Shown here: positions 44,008 through 54,723 of the stretch, in pieces
Layout of the letters: each line of letters opens with the position of its first letter
Numbering within the stretch: the stretch's first letter is position 1
Notes under the pieces: generated by a model
What the model saw: only the letters and a program-made list of their open reading frames with translations
What the model was told of the DNA's origin: nothing
Databases searched by the model: none
Source: Ehretia macrophylla
Lineage: Eukaryota; Streptophyta; Magnoliopsida; Boraginales; Ehretiaceae
NCBI GenBank assembly: GCA_037974665.1
Contig: CM075771.1
Span: 3,285,994 to 3,349,993 of the forward strand
Length of the DNA: 64,000 bases
Direction: 5' to 3'
Made by a program: the position numbers and the translations under genes

Positions 44008-47000
44008 TGTGATAACCCGAACCCGACATGCATTTAATAGCATTTGACTGCATTTAATTAAATGTTTAATTAGTTAAATCAACCAATATGCACTAATTTA
44101 ATATTTCTCTTGGAAGCATTTAGTAATTGTATATTGAATAATTAAAAGACTATTATCTATTTCTATTAATTATAGTAATTGAATTTATTCTCTTGTATTT
44201 AATTAAGTGCCATCTTAAATGATAATATTTAATTGCACTTGATTACATGTTTATATTTATTTGTTCATTTGTAACTTAACATTTACTTCATAATTCTTTA
44301 AAATGTTCTAGAAATAGTTAAATTAATTATTTTAAATGAATATTGATTACCTTGATTGTTTTGATTATTTTAATAATCGGTTTTGGTTGTCTTAATTAAA
44401 ATCACTCGGTTTTCAAATAAATGAGGAAAGTAACTCCGAGCCGGAGTAAATTTTAAACTATGATGCTTTCCAAAAATGATATATTTCTTAGATTCTTTGA
44501 GGTTTAATTGTCACTTCTTGGTTGACGCAAAGTGCATAGCATATCGAGAGAGATAGTTAGGAATGAATTCGAGTCCTCGGCAAATAGTGAAACTAGTATT
44601 TTAGTGCCTTAAATTTTATAATTTAATTGTTGTTAGCTAGAATTGATATTTCCTTAGTTGTTTTAGCCTAAAAATGCAATGTTAAGTTAGTCAAATTTTG
44701 GGTCAACTTTGGAATTAAATCTGAACCAATTGGGGAAGAGTTAGGGAGCAAATTATATATGGTTGGAAAGCTCTATGAGTCTAGTTTCTGAGGCTTCAAA
44801 CCGTTCGTGAATTGGAGTTTTCTAGAAGAAGTTATGGCCGTTTTCGTAAGGTCGCGCATAGCTGTTTTGGTTTAGCGGGTTGACCGAAGTTTTGACCATT
44901 TGTCTTTTTTTTTATTTAAGTGTGAAATACGAAACAAAGAGCAAAAATCAGTAAATAAGAAGGCCATGGCTGAAACCATGGAGGAAAAAAGAAAAAAAAA
45001 ACATTTCAACTTCAAACTTCAATTTCTTCGCGAGAGCTTGTGCGGGGTGGTTTCCGAGGCATCCAGCGTGGTTTTCCTAGCATCTAGGAGCGTCTAAGGT
45101 GAGGGTTTCATCGTTATTTGCGCATTTGAAAATATTGAACGTAAACTTTAATTTTTGTGATTTAACTATAGGTTGTTATTTTGTCCGTTTCATTGCTTAA
45201 AGAATGTTCTCTAGCAATTGTAGAACGTGTATTTATAGCTTTTTAACATTTTCTGCGGTTGAATATTGAAATTGAAATATAAATTGTGTAATGAATAGTA
45301 AATTGTGAATAGTAAACCCCCGTTTCGATGAAGTTGCGCTGTTATGCTTTCTGTTGATGTGAAAAGGTGCTAGGTATGCTAGAATGTCTAAATGTATGAT
45401 TTGTTTAGGTTGCGTAATGGAAAAAATGAGAAAAATGCCTTGGTGAAAGTCGGTGTCGTTTAGGTCAAGTTTAGCGATTTGTCATTTTGCGTGTTGGCAT
45501 TGTTTCGGGAGGCCATGGAAGCACTTTTGGTGCGATTATGGCATTGGTTGGGTGTTTGGATGGTATAGTTGTAGTTCAAACGAGCAAAGGGGGAAATCGG
45601 GACTTTGCGTGAATTCTAGGGTAAAGTAGAGTTTCGGGGTCTTTAGACGTGCCTTATAGTGACCTAGGAGGATTGGTGAAGTCAGTTTCCAAAGCTCGTG
45701 GCTCGTTTGAAAGTAGTAGCGTTTTGAAAGTTAGGGTCATTTTTGGAATTTTGTGTGATTTCATAGTATGTTGCTTATAGAATGTTTATGATGCTTATAG
45801 AATGTTTATAATGCTTATAGAATGTTTATAATGCTTATAGAATGCTTATAATGCCTATAGAATACTTGTTATTGCTTGATAATGTTAGTTGATGTTCTTC
45901 TTGTTACTTGTTTGATTGCAAATGCTTGTTAATGCTTATTACGCTTGTTAGGGTTGATTATTGATTGAAATGTTTAACAGTTGTTGAATAATGCTTGATA
46001 TCTCGTTTATCTCCTCTATCTGTGTTGTTATGCTTGAAAAGTTAGTTGTATGCTTGTATTGATTGTGATTGCTTGTTATCTCGTTTCTTGTCACTAGTTT
46101 GTATTGTTGTGCTATCGCTCGTTTATTGCCTTGTATCGAGTCTTGCATTGCATAGTGTCTCGCGCGTGAGTGATGGGCCTCTCTGGGTAGCCTCGGGTTG
46201 CCAGTGTTGGTTGCTCTAGCTCCGCTGCTATTCCCTTTTTTTCGCTTGGGTTGCCTCCCAGGGAGATTTGGGTCGTAGAATTGATGGATACTCCCGGGGT
46301 ATTCCAAACTGGTGTTATAAGGTGGATGCGCGCTTATTGTCATCGTTGTCAACATCAAGCTCGAGATTGATGTATCGCTCGTAAAATGGTATATCGCTCG
46401 TAAGGGTGAACCATAGCCTTCAGAGTGTGGTATAGCTTTGAATGGTTGTGTTAATGCTTTCTTGAATGTTTAATATATTGTCGTTTGTATTGAATGCTTT
46501 CTTATTGATTTTATTGCTTAGCTGTGTCTATTTGCATTGCACGACTTTCTTTCTCTCCAATTCGATATATGTCTCGCCCTCACTGAGTATACGTGTTGTG
46601 TATACTCACTCCTCACCACAACATTTCAGGAAATGTCATGTTAGCTGGAAGTTCGTGATTTCGTGGAAGTTGTTGCCTGAAGAGTTGTTTTGCGTGCCTA
46701 TGTGGCTTGAGTGTCGAAGTTGTGAAGATATATGCTTTCATATGTTGTATGTATTTAATGCTAAAAGTATGTAATTTAAGTTTCGTTAGATTGTTGAAGT
46801 AATTTGATAAGTTAGATTATGTATCTAGTTATTATAACTTAACTTCAAATGCATGTTTGTAATGTCCAAAAGAAAAGAACTATAATGGCATGATAGTCTA
46901 TTTATGCAGTAGCTTAGTTTGGTTTAATTGCCTAGATTGAATGTACTTGTCAAAATGAAAAGATAGGTTAGTTTTCTAATTGGAAATGTATGTATACTTG

Positions 47001-47225
47001 CTGAGTTTAAATTGTTGAGAACCGAGGCTCGGATGGCCTTGAGGAAGTTTTGTGTGGTTGGACACGGTGGTGGTCCATTTATATGCTATTACAGGTTTTG
47101 CATTTCGCCTATAAACAGGGGAGACTCCGTCCGTTTTCCCTGAAAATTTATGCCCGGGTTTGGTTTGGGTTGTGTTTAGATCGATTGATAGAACTCCCGG
47201 TCTCGAGAGGGATCGGGGTGTTACA
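44008..47225 (+). repeat. E3 5' LTR (3218 bp)
   Basis: AT-rich first half with no ACGTG repeats. Later come a 20-bp tandem repeat (45772-45866), a CGCTTGGG...GTCGTAGAATT segment, and CTCACTGAGTATACG...TACTCACTCC...TTTCAGG (46573-46635). Open frames such as 44900-45097 and 45948-46358 recur in the other LTR only because the LTRs are near-identical. Confidence 0.94.
45772..45866 (+). repeat. 20-bp tandem repeat in the E3 5' LTR
   Basis: Four to five copies of ATGCTTATAGAATGTTTATA. The same array with the same copy number is at 50631-50725 in the 3' LTR. Confidence 0.9.
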
Positions 47226-47227
47226 GG

Positions 47228-47239
47228 TGGTATCAGAGC
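47228..47239 (+). promoter_or_regulatory. E3 primer-binding site (tRNA-iMet)
   Basis: TGGTATCAGAGC two bases after the LTR end, the usual spacing for plant Ty3/Gypsy elements. Confidence 0.95.
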
Positions 47240-48853
47240 TTGTCTAGCTCATAAGCCGGGACAGGGTCCTCGGTCTGGTGGGTAGTGACCCTTGAATGTG
47301 TGCTTGTTAAGTGTGTCTTGAAAGTGTATGCTTGTATGTGAGATTATGTGTCTTGACATGAATGTGTGCTCCTATGTGATATAGTTATGTGTTATGTGTT
47401 AATTGTGTGCTAAGTAAGGTAAAGTGTCTAGTTGTGCATTGAATTGACCTATCAAATAGGCATCGTGAATTGAATCGACCTCGTGGATTAGTATTTGCTT
47501 GAAGTATTGCTTGTAATGTGTGTATTGGAATGTCTTGAATTAGCTATTCCGTCATTTGAATTAATTATGTTGTGCTTGACTTGATTGTCGTGATTGAGTG
47601 ACTTTGTTGAATAAACTGTTTTGTAAACTTGCTTGCATAATAGTTTAAGGCATGTGTATAACTGTGATATATTGGCATTCATACATGTCTTATGGAAATG
47701 GTAAGTAAGTCCTCTTCCTCCCTGAAGAAAGTGGTTCACAGCTAGCTTCTCAAGGTGTATGGATTGGCAGGAAATTAATGGTATTTGACTAACCTTTATT
47801 TGGGAATTGGTGTTTGCTTTTGGAGCTCGGTTATTGGCGAATCTCTATGGTCCTCCTCTGTGCCTAACAGTTGTGAAAGAGCAGCTTTCTCTTGGGGTTT
47901 TATTTGGTTGTTCTTTGGAGCATTCTTTGGTTTTCTTAATGGGTGTTCTTTGGGACTTTTGTTGGCACTACTTGGTGGACTTGGCTATTGGATTTTCAGT
48001 TGGACTTACTGCATGGTATTATCTATGGTATATGTGTCTTGGTCTTTATTGGAGTGCTACTGGTATTCCTTATTGGAAAATTCTTCAATGGCATTCTCTA
48101 GGATTCTGAGTGGCCATTTATTTAGTATTACTTATTGGGCAATTCTTAGTACTTTCTTACTGGAGCATTGTTCGGGTATTTTCTTTGGCATCCCTCAGTT
48201 GATTTGGTAACTGGAATTCCTATCAGACTCATTATCTCATATTACTTACGGTATTCTTTGGAATCCTTATCGGGCATTTTACTAGTATTTTTCCTTATTG
48301 GCATTTATTGGAAGATCCTACACTTGGAATTCTGCTTGGACATATTATCTTGTACTGTTTACGGCTTCTCCTTCGGCCTTTCCACTCAGGGGAATCTATA
48401 TTTGCTGTTTGACTAAGATGTTGCGGTAGGAACACAGTGATTGGAAGATTTCAATTAGAGGTTGGCCTTTGGTATTCTTCTCTATAATCCTTTACAGAAC
48501 TTTCAGCTGGGTATATTTACGGTAGTCAGTACTGCATGAGGTGTATCTACTCTGGCTATCTCTTAACTTTCTTATTTGGTACTTGTTAGACTTCTATTGA
48601 AGATTCTTAAATAGGGTACTCCTTCGGTACTAATCCTGCCATTAGTATGTGGTATTGATGATATCTACAGTGTCTTTGCTTCAGTCTTTAGTTGGTATTT
48701 CCTCGGCATTCTTGATTGGAATTTCTATTCGGGATTTTCTACGGGCATTCTTATATATTATTTTGCTCAGGAACCGATGAAGATTAGTCAGAATTGGATT
48801 TCAGATGATGCTGAGTTCTATTGGAAGAAGAATTGCGAGGACGCAATTGTTTT

Positions 48854-48866
48854 AAGGGGGGAAGGA
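48854..48866 (+). promoter_or_regulatory. E3 polypurine tract
   Basis: AAGGGGGGAAGGA directly before the 3' LTR. Confidence 0.94.
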
Positions 48867-51800
48867 TGTGATAACCCGAACCCGACATGCATTTAATAGC
48901 ATTTGACTGCATTTAATTAAATGTTTAATTAGTTAAATCAACCAATATGCACTAATTTAATATTTCTCTTGGAAGCATTTAGTAATTGTATATTGAATAA
49001 TTAAAAGACTATTATCTATTTCTATTAATTATAGTAATTGAATTTATTCTCTTGTATTTAATTAAGTGCCATCTTAAATGATAATATTTAATTGCACTTG
49101 ATTACATGTTTATATTTATTTGTTCATTTGTAACTTAACATTTACTTCATAATTCTTTAAAATGTTCTAGAAATAGTTAAATTAATTATTTTAAATGAAT
49201 ATTGATTACCTTGATTGTTTTGATTATTTTAATAATCGGTTTTGGTTGTCTTAATTAAAATCACTCGGTTTTCAAATAAATGAGGAAAGTAACTCCGAGC
49301 CGGAGTAAATTTTAAACTATGATGCTTTCCAAAAATGATATATTTCTTAGATTCTTTGAGGTTTAATTGTCACTTCTTGGTTGACGCAAAGTGCATAGCA
49401 TATCGAGAGAGATAGTTAGGAATGAATTCGAGTCCTCGGCAAATAGTGAAACTAGTATTTTAGTGCCTTAAATTTTATAATTTAATTGTTGTTAGCTAGA
49501 ATTGATATTTCCTTAGTTGTTTTAGCCTAAAAATGCAATGTTAAGTTAGTCAAATTTTGGGTCAACTTTGGAATTAAATCTGAACCAATTGGGGAAGAGT
49601 TAGGGAGCAAATTATATATGGTTGGAAAGCTCTATGAGTCTAGTTTCTGAGGCTTCAAACCGTTCGTGAATTGGAGTTTTCTAGAAGAAGTTATGGCCGT
49701 TTTCGTAAGGTCGCGCATAGCTGTTTTGGTTTAGCGGGTTGACCGAAGTTTTGACCATTTGTCTTTTTTTTTATTTAAGTGTGAAATACGAAACAAAGAG
49801 CAAAAATCAGTAAATAAGAAGGCCATGGCTGAAACCATGGAGGAAAAAAGAAAAAAAAAACATTTCAACTTCAAACTTCAATTTCTTCGCGAGAGCTTGT
49901 GCGGGGTGGTTTCCGAGGCATCCAGCGTGGTTTTCCTAGCATCTAGGAGCGTCTAAGGTGAGGGTTTCATCGTTATTTGCGCATTTGAAAATATTGAACG
50001 TAAACTTTAATTTTTGTGATTTAACTATAGGTTGTTATTTTGTCCGTTTCATTGCTTAAAGAATGTTCTCTAGCAATTGTAGAACGTGTATTTATAGCTT
50101 TTTAACATTTTCTGCGGTTGAATATTGAAATTGAAATATAAATTGTGTAATGAATAGTAAATTGTGAATAGTAAACCCCCGTTTCGATGAAGTTGCGCTG
50201 TTATGCTTTCTGTTGATGTGAAAAGGTGCTAGGTATGCTAGAATGTCTAAATGTATGATTTGTTTAGGTTGCGTAATGGAAAAAATGAGAAAAACGCCTT
50301 GGTGAAAGTCGGGGTCGTTTAGGTCAAGTTTAGCGTTTTCTCGTTTTGCGTGTTGGCATTGTTTCGGGAGGCCATGGAAGCACTTTTGGTGCGATTATGG
50401 CATTGGTTGGGTGTTTGGATGGTATAGTTGTAGTTCAAACGAGCAAAGGGGGAAATCGGGACTTTGCGTGAATTCTAGGGTAAAGTAGAGTTTCGGGGTC
50501 TTTAGACGTGCCTTATAGTGACCTAGGAGGATTGGTGAAGTCAGTTTCCAAAGCTCGTGGCTCGTTTGAAAGTAGTAGCGTTTTGAAAGTTAGGGTCATT
50601 TTTGGAATTTTGTGTGATTTCATAGTATGTTGCTTATAGAATGTTTATGATGCTTATAGAATGTTTATAATGCTTATAGAATGTTTATAATGCTTATAGA
50701 ATGCTTATAATGCCTATAGAATACTTGTTATTGCTTGATAATGTTAGTTGATGTTCTTCTTGTTACTTGTTTGATTGCAAATGCTTGTTAATGCTTATTA
50801 CGCTTGTTAGGGTTGATTATTGATTGAAATGTTTAACAGTTGTTGAATAATGCTTGATATCTCGTTTATCTCCTCTATCTGTGTTGTTATGCTTGAAAAG
50901 TTAGTTGTATGCTTGTATTGATTGTGATTGCTTGTTATCTCGTTTCTTGTCACTAGTTTGTATTGTTGTGCTATCGCTCGTTTATTGCCTTGTATCGAGT
51001 CTTGCATTGCATAGTGTCTCGCGCGTGAGTGATGGGCCTCTCTGGGTAGCCTCGGGTTGCCAGTGTTGGTTGCTCTAGCTCCGCTGCTATTCCCTTTTTT
51101 TCGCTTGGGTTGCCTCCCAGGGAGATTTGGGTCGTAGAATTGATGGATACTCCCGGGGTATTCCAAACTGGTGTTATAAGGTGGATGCGCGCTTATTGTC
51201 ATCGTTGTCAACATCAAGCTCGAGATTGATGTATCGCTCGTAAAATGGTATATCGCTCGTAAGGGTGAACCATAGCCTTCAGAGTGTGGTATAGCTTTGA
51301 ATGGTTGTGTTAATGCTTTCTTGAATGTTTAATATATTGTCGTTTGTATTGAATGCTTTCTTATTGATTTTATTGCTTAGCTGTGTCTATTTGCATTGCA
51401 CGACTTTCTTTCTCTCCAATTCGATATCTGTCTCGCCCTCACTGAGTATACGTGTTGTGTATACTCACTCCTCACCACAACATTTCAGGAAATGTCATGT
51501 TAGCTGGAAGTTCGTGATTTCGTGGAAGTTGTTGCCTGAAGAGTTGTTTTGCGTGCCTATGTGGCTTGAGTGTCGAAGTTGTGAAGATATATGCTTTCAT
51601 ATGTTGTATGTATTTAATGCTAAAAGTATGTAATTTAAGTTTCGTTAGATTGTTGAAGTAATTTGATAAGTTAGATTATGTATCTAGTTATTATAACTTA
51701 ACTTCAAATGCATGTTTGTAATGTCCAAAAGAAAAGAACTATAATGGCATGATAGTCTATTTATGCAGTAGCTTAGTTTGGTTTAATTGCCTAGATTGAA

Positions 51801-52084
51801 TGTACTTGTCAAAATGAAAAGATAGGTTAGTTTTCTAATTGGAAATGTATGTATACTTGCTGAGTTTAAATTGTTGAGAACCGAGGCTCGGATGGCCTTG
51901 AGGAAGTTTTGTGTGGTTGGACACGGTGGTGGTCCATTTATATGCTATTACAGGTTTTGCATTTCGCCTATAAACAGGGGAGACTCCGTCCGTTTTCCCT
52001 GAAAATTTATGCCCGGGTTTGGTTTGGGTTGTGTTTAGATCGATTGATAGAACTCCCGGTCTCGAGAGGGATCGGGGTGTTACA
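48867..52084 (+). repeat. E3 3' LTR (3218 bp)
   Basis: Offset from the 5' LTR by exactly 4859 bp with no indels seen. Differences at 50295, 50313, 50336, 50340, 50343 and 51428. The 20-bp tandem repeat is at 50631-50725. Confidence 0.94.
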
Positions 52085-52089
52085 AAAAT
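52085..52089. repeat. E3 target-site duplication, right
   Basis: AAAAT, identical to 44003-44007. Confidence 0.95.
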
Positions 52090-52359
52090 GGGCAAAACGA
52101 GCAAGCTGGATACCCTCGTCGTAGAGCTCTCAGAGAGCTTTGCAACGGTATGCTGTGCGCTGCGTAACTCCTTATGGATCAAAAGTTATGGGCACCGGAG
52201 CAACGGAGACCTGGTCACAAACCCTACGCCCTCGGTTTGCGGGCTCGGCCTCTACACGAAGCGAAGTTGTCTTGCCCAATGTTCCGTGGGATTCGGTAAT
52301 AGAGATTTGGTGGATAAAGTATCTTGGCAACCCGACCCAGGGCAAAAAAAATCGAGAAA

Positions 52360-52478
52360 GGGGTGCAACACGAGGACTTCCCAGGGGGTCACCCATCCTA
52401 GTACTACTCTCACCCAAGCACGCTTAACTTTGGAGTTCTGATGGGATCCGGTGCATTAGTGCTAGTATGATCGCACCC
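52360..52478 (-). rRNA. 5S rRNA: 5S rRNA gene, copy 44
   Basis: About 3 substitutions, one a CpG loss at the A-box edge (CTCACCCAAG). Confidence 0.92.
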
Positions 52479-53038
52479 GTCATGTTGAGGGCACAATTCC
52501 TATATGTGTTAACGGTTCACATTGCCAACCTAGAGAGATGGCCCATTCAAAAGGCCCAATGGGCTTAACGACAACCCATCCGCTTCAACAACTCAGCATT
52601 CTCGCAAGACGTGATATCGACACGTTGTAGGGCCCTCTGATGTACCGCGAGTTAGGTTGTCGTCCTTTTAACAGCTCACGACGTGCGATCCGGGACGGAA
52701 AAACAGGGCAAAAGAATAAAAGTGTCTTGAAACGTATGAAAACGTTTGATTTTGGGCTCCAAAAATAGGCACATTGAGCAAGCTCGCTGCCCCCGTCGTA
52801 GAGCTCTTAGAGAGCTTTGCAACGGTATGTTGTGCGCCGCGTAACTCCTTACGGATAAAAAGTTATGGGCACCGGAGCAACGCAGACCTGGTGACAAAAC
52901 CCTACGCCCTCGATTTGCGGGCCCGCCCTCTACGTGAAGCGAAGTTGTCTTGCCCAATGTTCAGTGGGATTCGGTAATAGAGATTTGGCGGATAAAGTAT
53001 CTTGGCAACCCTAACTAGGGCAAAAAAAAATTGAAAAG

Positions 53039-53157
53039 GGGGTGCAAGACGAGGACTTCCCAGGGGGTCACCCATCCTAGTACTACTCTCCACCAAGCAC
53101 GCTTAACTTTGGAGTTCTGATGGGATCCGGTGCATTAGTGCTGGTCTGATCGCACCC
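53039..53157 (-). rRNA. 5S rRNA: 5S rRNA gene, copy 45
   Basis: About 5 substitutions, two adjacent in the A-box/intermediate region (CTCCACCAAG). Confidence 0.91.
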
Positions 53158-53715
53158 GTCATGTTGAGGGGACAATTCCTATATGTGTTAACGGTTCACA
53201 GTGCCAGCCTAGAGTGATAGCCCATTCAAAAGGCCCAATGGGCTTAACAACAACCCATCCACTTCAACAACGCAGCATCCTCGCAAGACGTGGTATCGAC
53301 ACGTTGTAGGGCCCTCTGATGTACCGCGAGTCAGGTTGTCGTCATTTTAATAGCTCACGACGTACGATCCGGGACGGAAAATTAGGGCAAAAGAAGAAAA
53401 GTATCCCGAAACTGATGAAAACATTCATTTTTGGGCTCCAAAAATGGGCACAGCGAGCAAGCTGGCTACCCTCGTCGTAGAGCTCTTAGAGAGCTTTGCA
53501 ACGGTATGCTGTCCGCCGCATAACTCCTTACGGATCAAAAGTTATAAGCACCGGAGCGACGGAGACCTGGTCACAAACCCTACTCCCTCGGTTTGCGGGC
53601 CCGGCCTCTACGTGAATCGTAGTTGTCTTGCCCAATGTTCCATGGGATTTGGTAATAGAGATTTGGTGGATAAAATATCTTGGCAACCCTAACCAGGGCA
53701 AAAAAAATTGAAAAT

Positions 53716-53833
53716 GGGGTGCAACACGAGGACTTCCCAGGGGGTCACCCATCCTAGTACTACTCTCGCCCAAGCACGCTTAACTTCGGAGTTCTGATGG
53801 ATCCGGTGCATTAGTGCTGGTATGATCGCACCC
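53716..53833 (-). rRNA. 5S rRNA: 5S rRNA gene, copy 46 (one deletion from consensus)
   Basis: 118 bp and identical to consensus except for one missing G in GATGGGATCC (RNA 33-36, a structured loop). Promoter and terminator are normal, so it is probably transcribed even if the RNA is imperfect. Confidence 0.93.
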
Positions 53834-54390
53834 GTCATGTTGAGGGTACAATTCCTATATATGTTAACGGTTCACAGTGCCAGCCAAGAGAGATGGCCCA
53901 TTCAAAAGGCCCAATGGGCCTAACGACAACCCATCCGCTTCTACAACGTAGCATCCTCGCAAGACGTGATATCGACACGTTGTAGGGCCCTCTGATGTAC
54001 CGCGAGTCAGGTTGTCGTCCTTTTAACAGCTCACGACGTACGATCCGGGATGAAAAAACAGGGCAAAAGAAGAAAAGTGTCCTGCAACTGATGAAAACAT
54101 TCAATTTTAGGCTCCAAAAACGGGCATAGCAAGCTAGCTGGCTACCCCCGTCGTAGAGCTCTCATAGAGATTTGCAACGGTATGTTGTGCGCCGCGTAAC
54201 TCCTTACAGATCAAAAGTTATGGGCACCGGAGCGACGGAGACCTGGTCACAAACCCTACGCCCTCGTTTTGCGGGCCCGGCCTCTACGTGAGCGAAGTTG
54301 TCTTGCCCAATGTTCCGTGGGATTCGGTAATAAAGATTTGGTGGATAAAGTATCTTGGCAACCCTAACAAGGGCAAAAAAAATTGAAAAG

Positions 54391-54509
54391 GGGGTGCAAC
54401 ACTTGGACTTCCCAGCGGGTCACCCATCCTAGTACTACTCTCGCCCAAGAACGCTTAACTTCGGAGTTCTGATGGGATCCAGTGCATTAGTGCTGGTATG
54501 ATCGCACCC
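54391..54509 (-). rRNA. 5S rRNA: 5S rRNA gene, copy 47
   Basis: About 5 substitutions, including ACTTGG near the RNA 3' end and CAAGAACGC in the A box. Confidence 0.91.
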
Positions 54510-54718
54510 GTCATGTTGAGGGCACAATTCTTATATGTGTTAACGGTTCACAGTGCCAGCCTAGAGAGATGGCTCATTCAAAAGGCCCAATGGGCTTAAC
54601 AACAACCCATCCGCTTCAACAACGCAGCATCCTCGCAAGACGTGATATTGACACGTTGTAGGGCCCTATGATGTACCGCGAGTTAGGTTGTCGTCCTTTT
54701 AACAGCTCACGACATACG

Positions 54719-54723
54719 ATCCG
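54719..54723. repeat. E4 target-site duplication, left
   Basis: ATCCG, matched exactly at 58589-58593. Confidence 0.93.

Larger units (their letters stand above)
47226..48866 (+). other. E3 non-coding interior
   Basis: After the primer site come ~500 bp of TGTG-rich sequence, then ~1 kb (47780-48780) built of degenerate TTGG / GGTATTC / GGCATTCTT motifs. That composition produces overlapping long open frames in two phases (for example 47785-48210 and 47807-48109), giving Phe/Leu/Trp/Gly-rich strings. I do not believe either is a gene. No gag, protease, RT or integrase motif is seen. Confidence 0.85.
44008..52084 (+). mobile_element. E3: young, complete non-autonomous LTR retrotransposon
   Basis: Two LTRs of exactly 3218 bp flank a 1641-bp interior with primer site and polypurine tract but no gag or pol. 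Its sequence is unrelated to the E1/E2/E4 family at the ends (TGTGATAACCCG...GGTGTTACA), but it uses the same tRNA primer and has a Gypsy-like pre-tract sequence (GAGGACGCAATTGTTTTAAGG). I see only about 6 differences between the LTRs (~0.2%), five of them within 49 bp. With perfect 5-bp duplications, this is the most recent insertion in the window. Confidence 0.95.
52085..54723 (-). repeat. 5S rDNA array, block IV (copies 44 to 47)
   Basis: Begins with the right AAAAT duplication of E3 and ends with the left ATCCG duplication of E4. Four genes, period 675-679 bp. The spacers are close to consensus and copy 46 is nearly perfect. Confidence 0.95.

Noticed and set aside
44900..45097. Identical 65-codon frames in both E3 LTRs (44900 and 49759), and 136-codon frames at 45948 and 50807
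   Set aside because: The LTRs differ at only about 6 sites, so identity says nothing about coding. The frames have no recognisable domain and the 136-codon one lies antisense to the element.
47785..48210. A 141-codon hydrophobic open frame in E3 that could be a membrane protein
   Set aside because: A second long frame overlaps it in another phase, and the composition follows from TTGG/ATTC repeats. No start context or known motif supports it.
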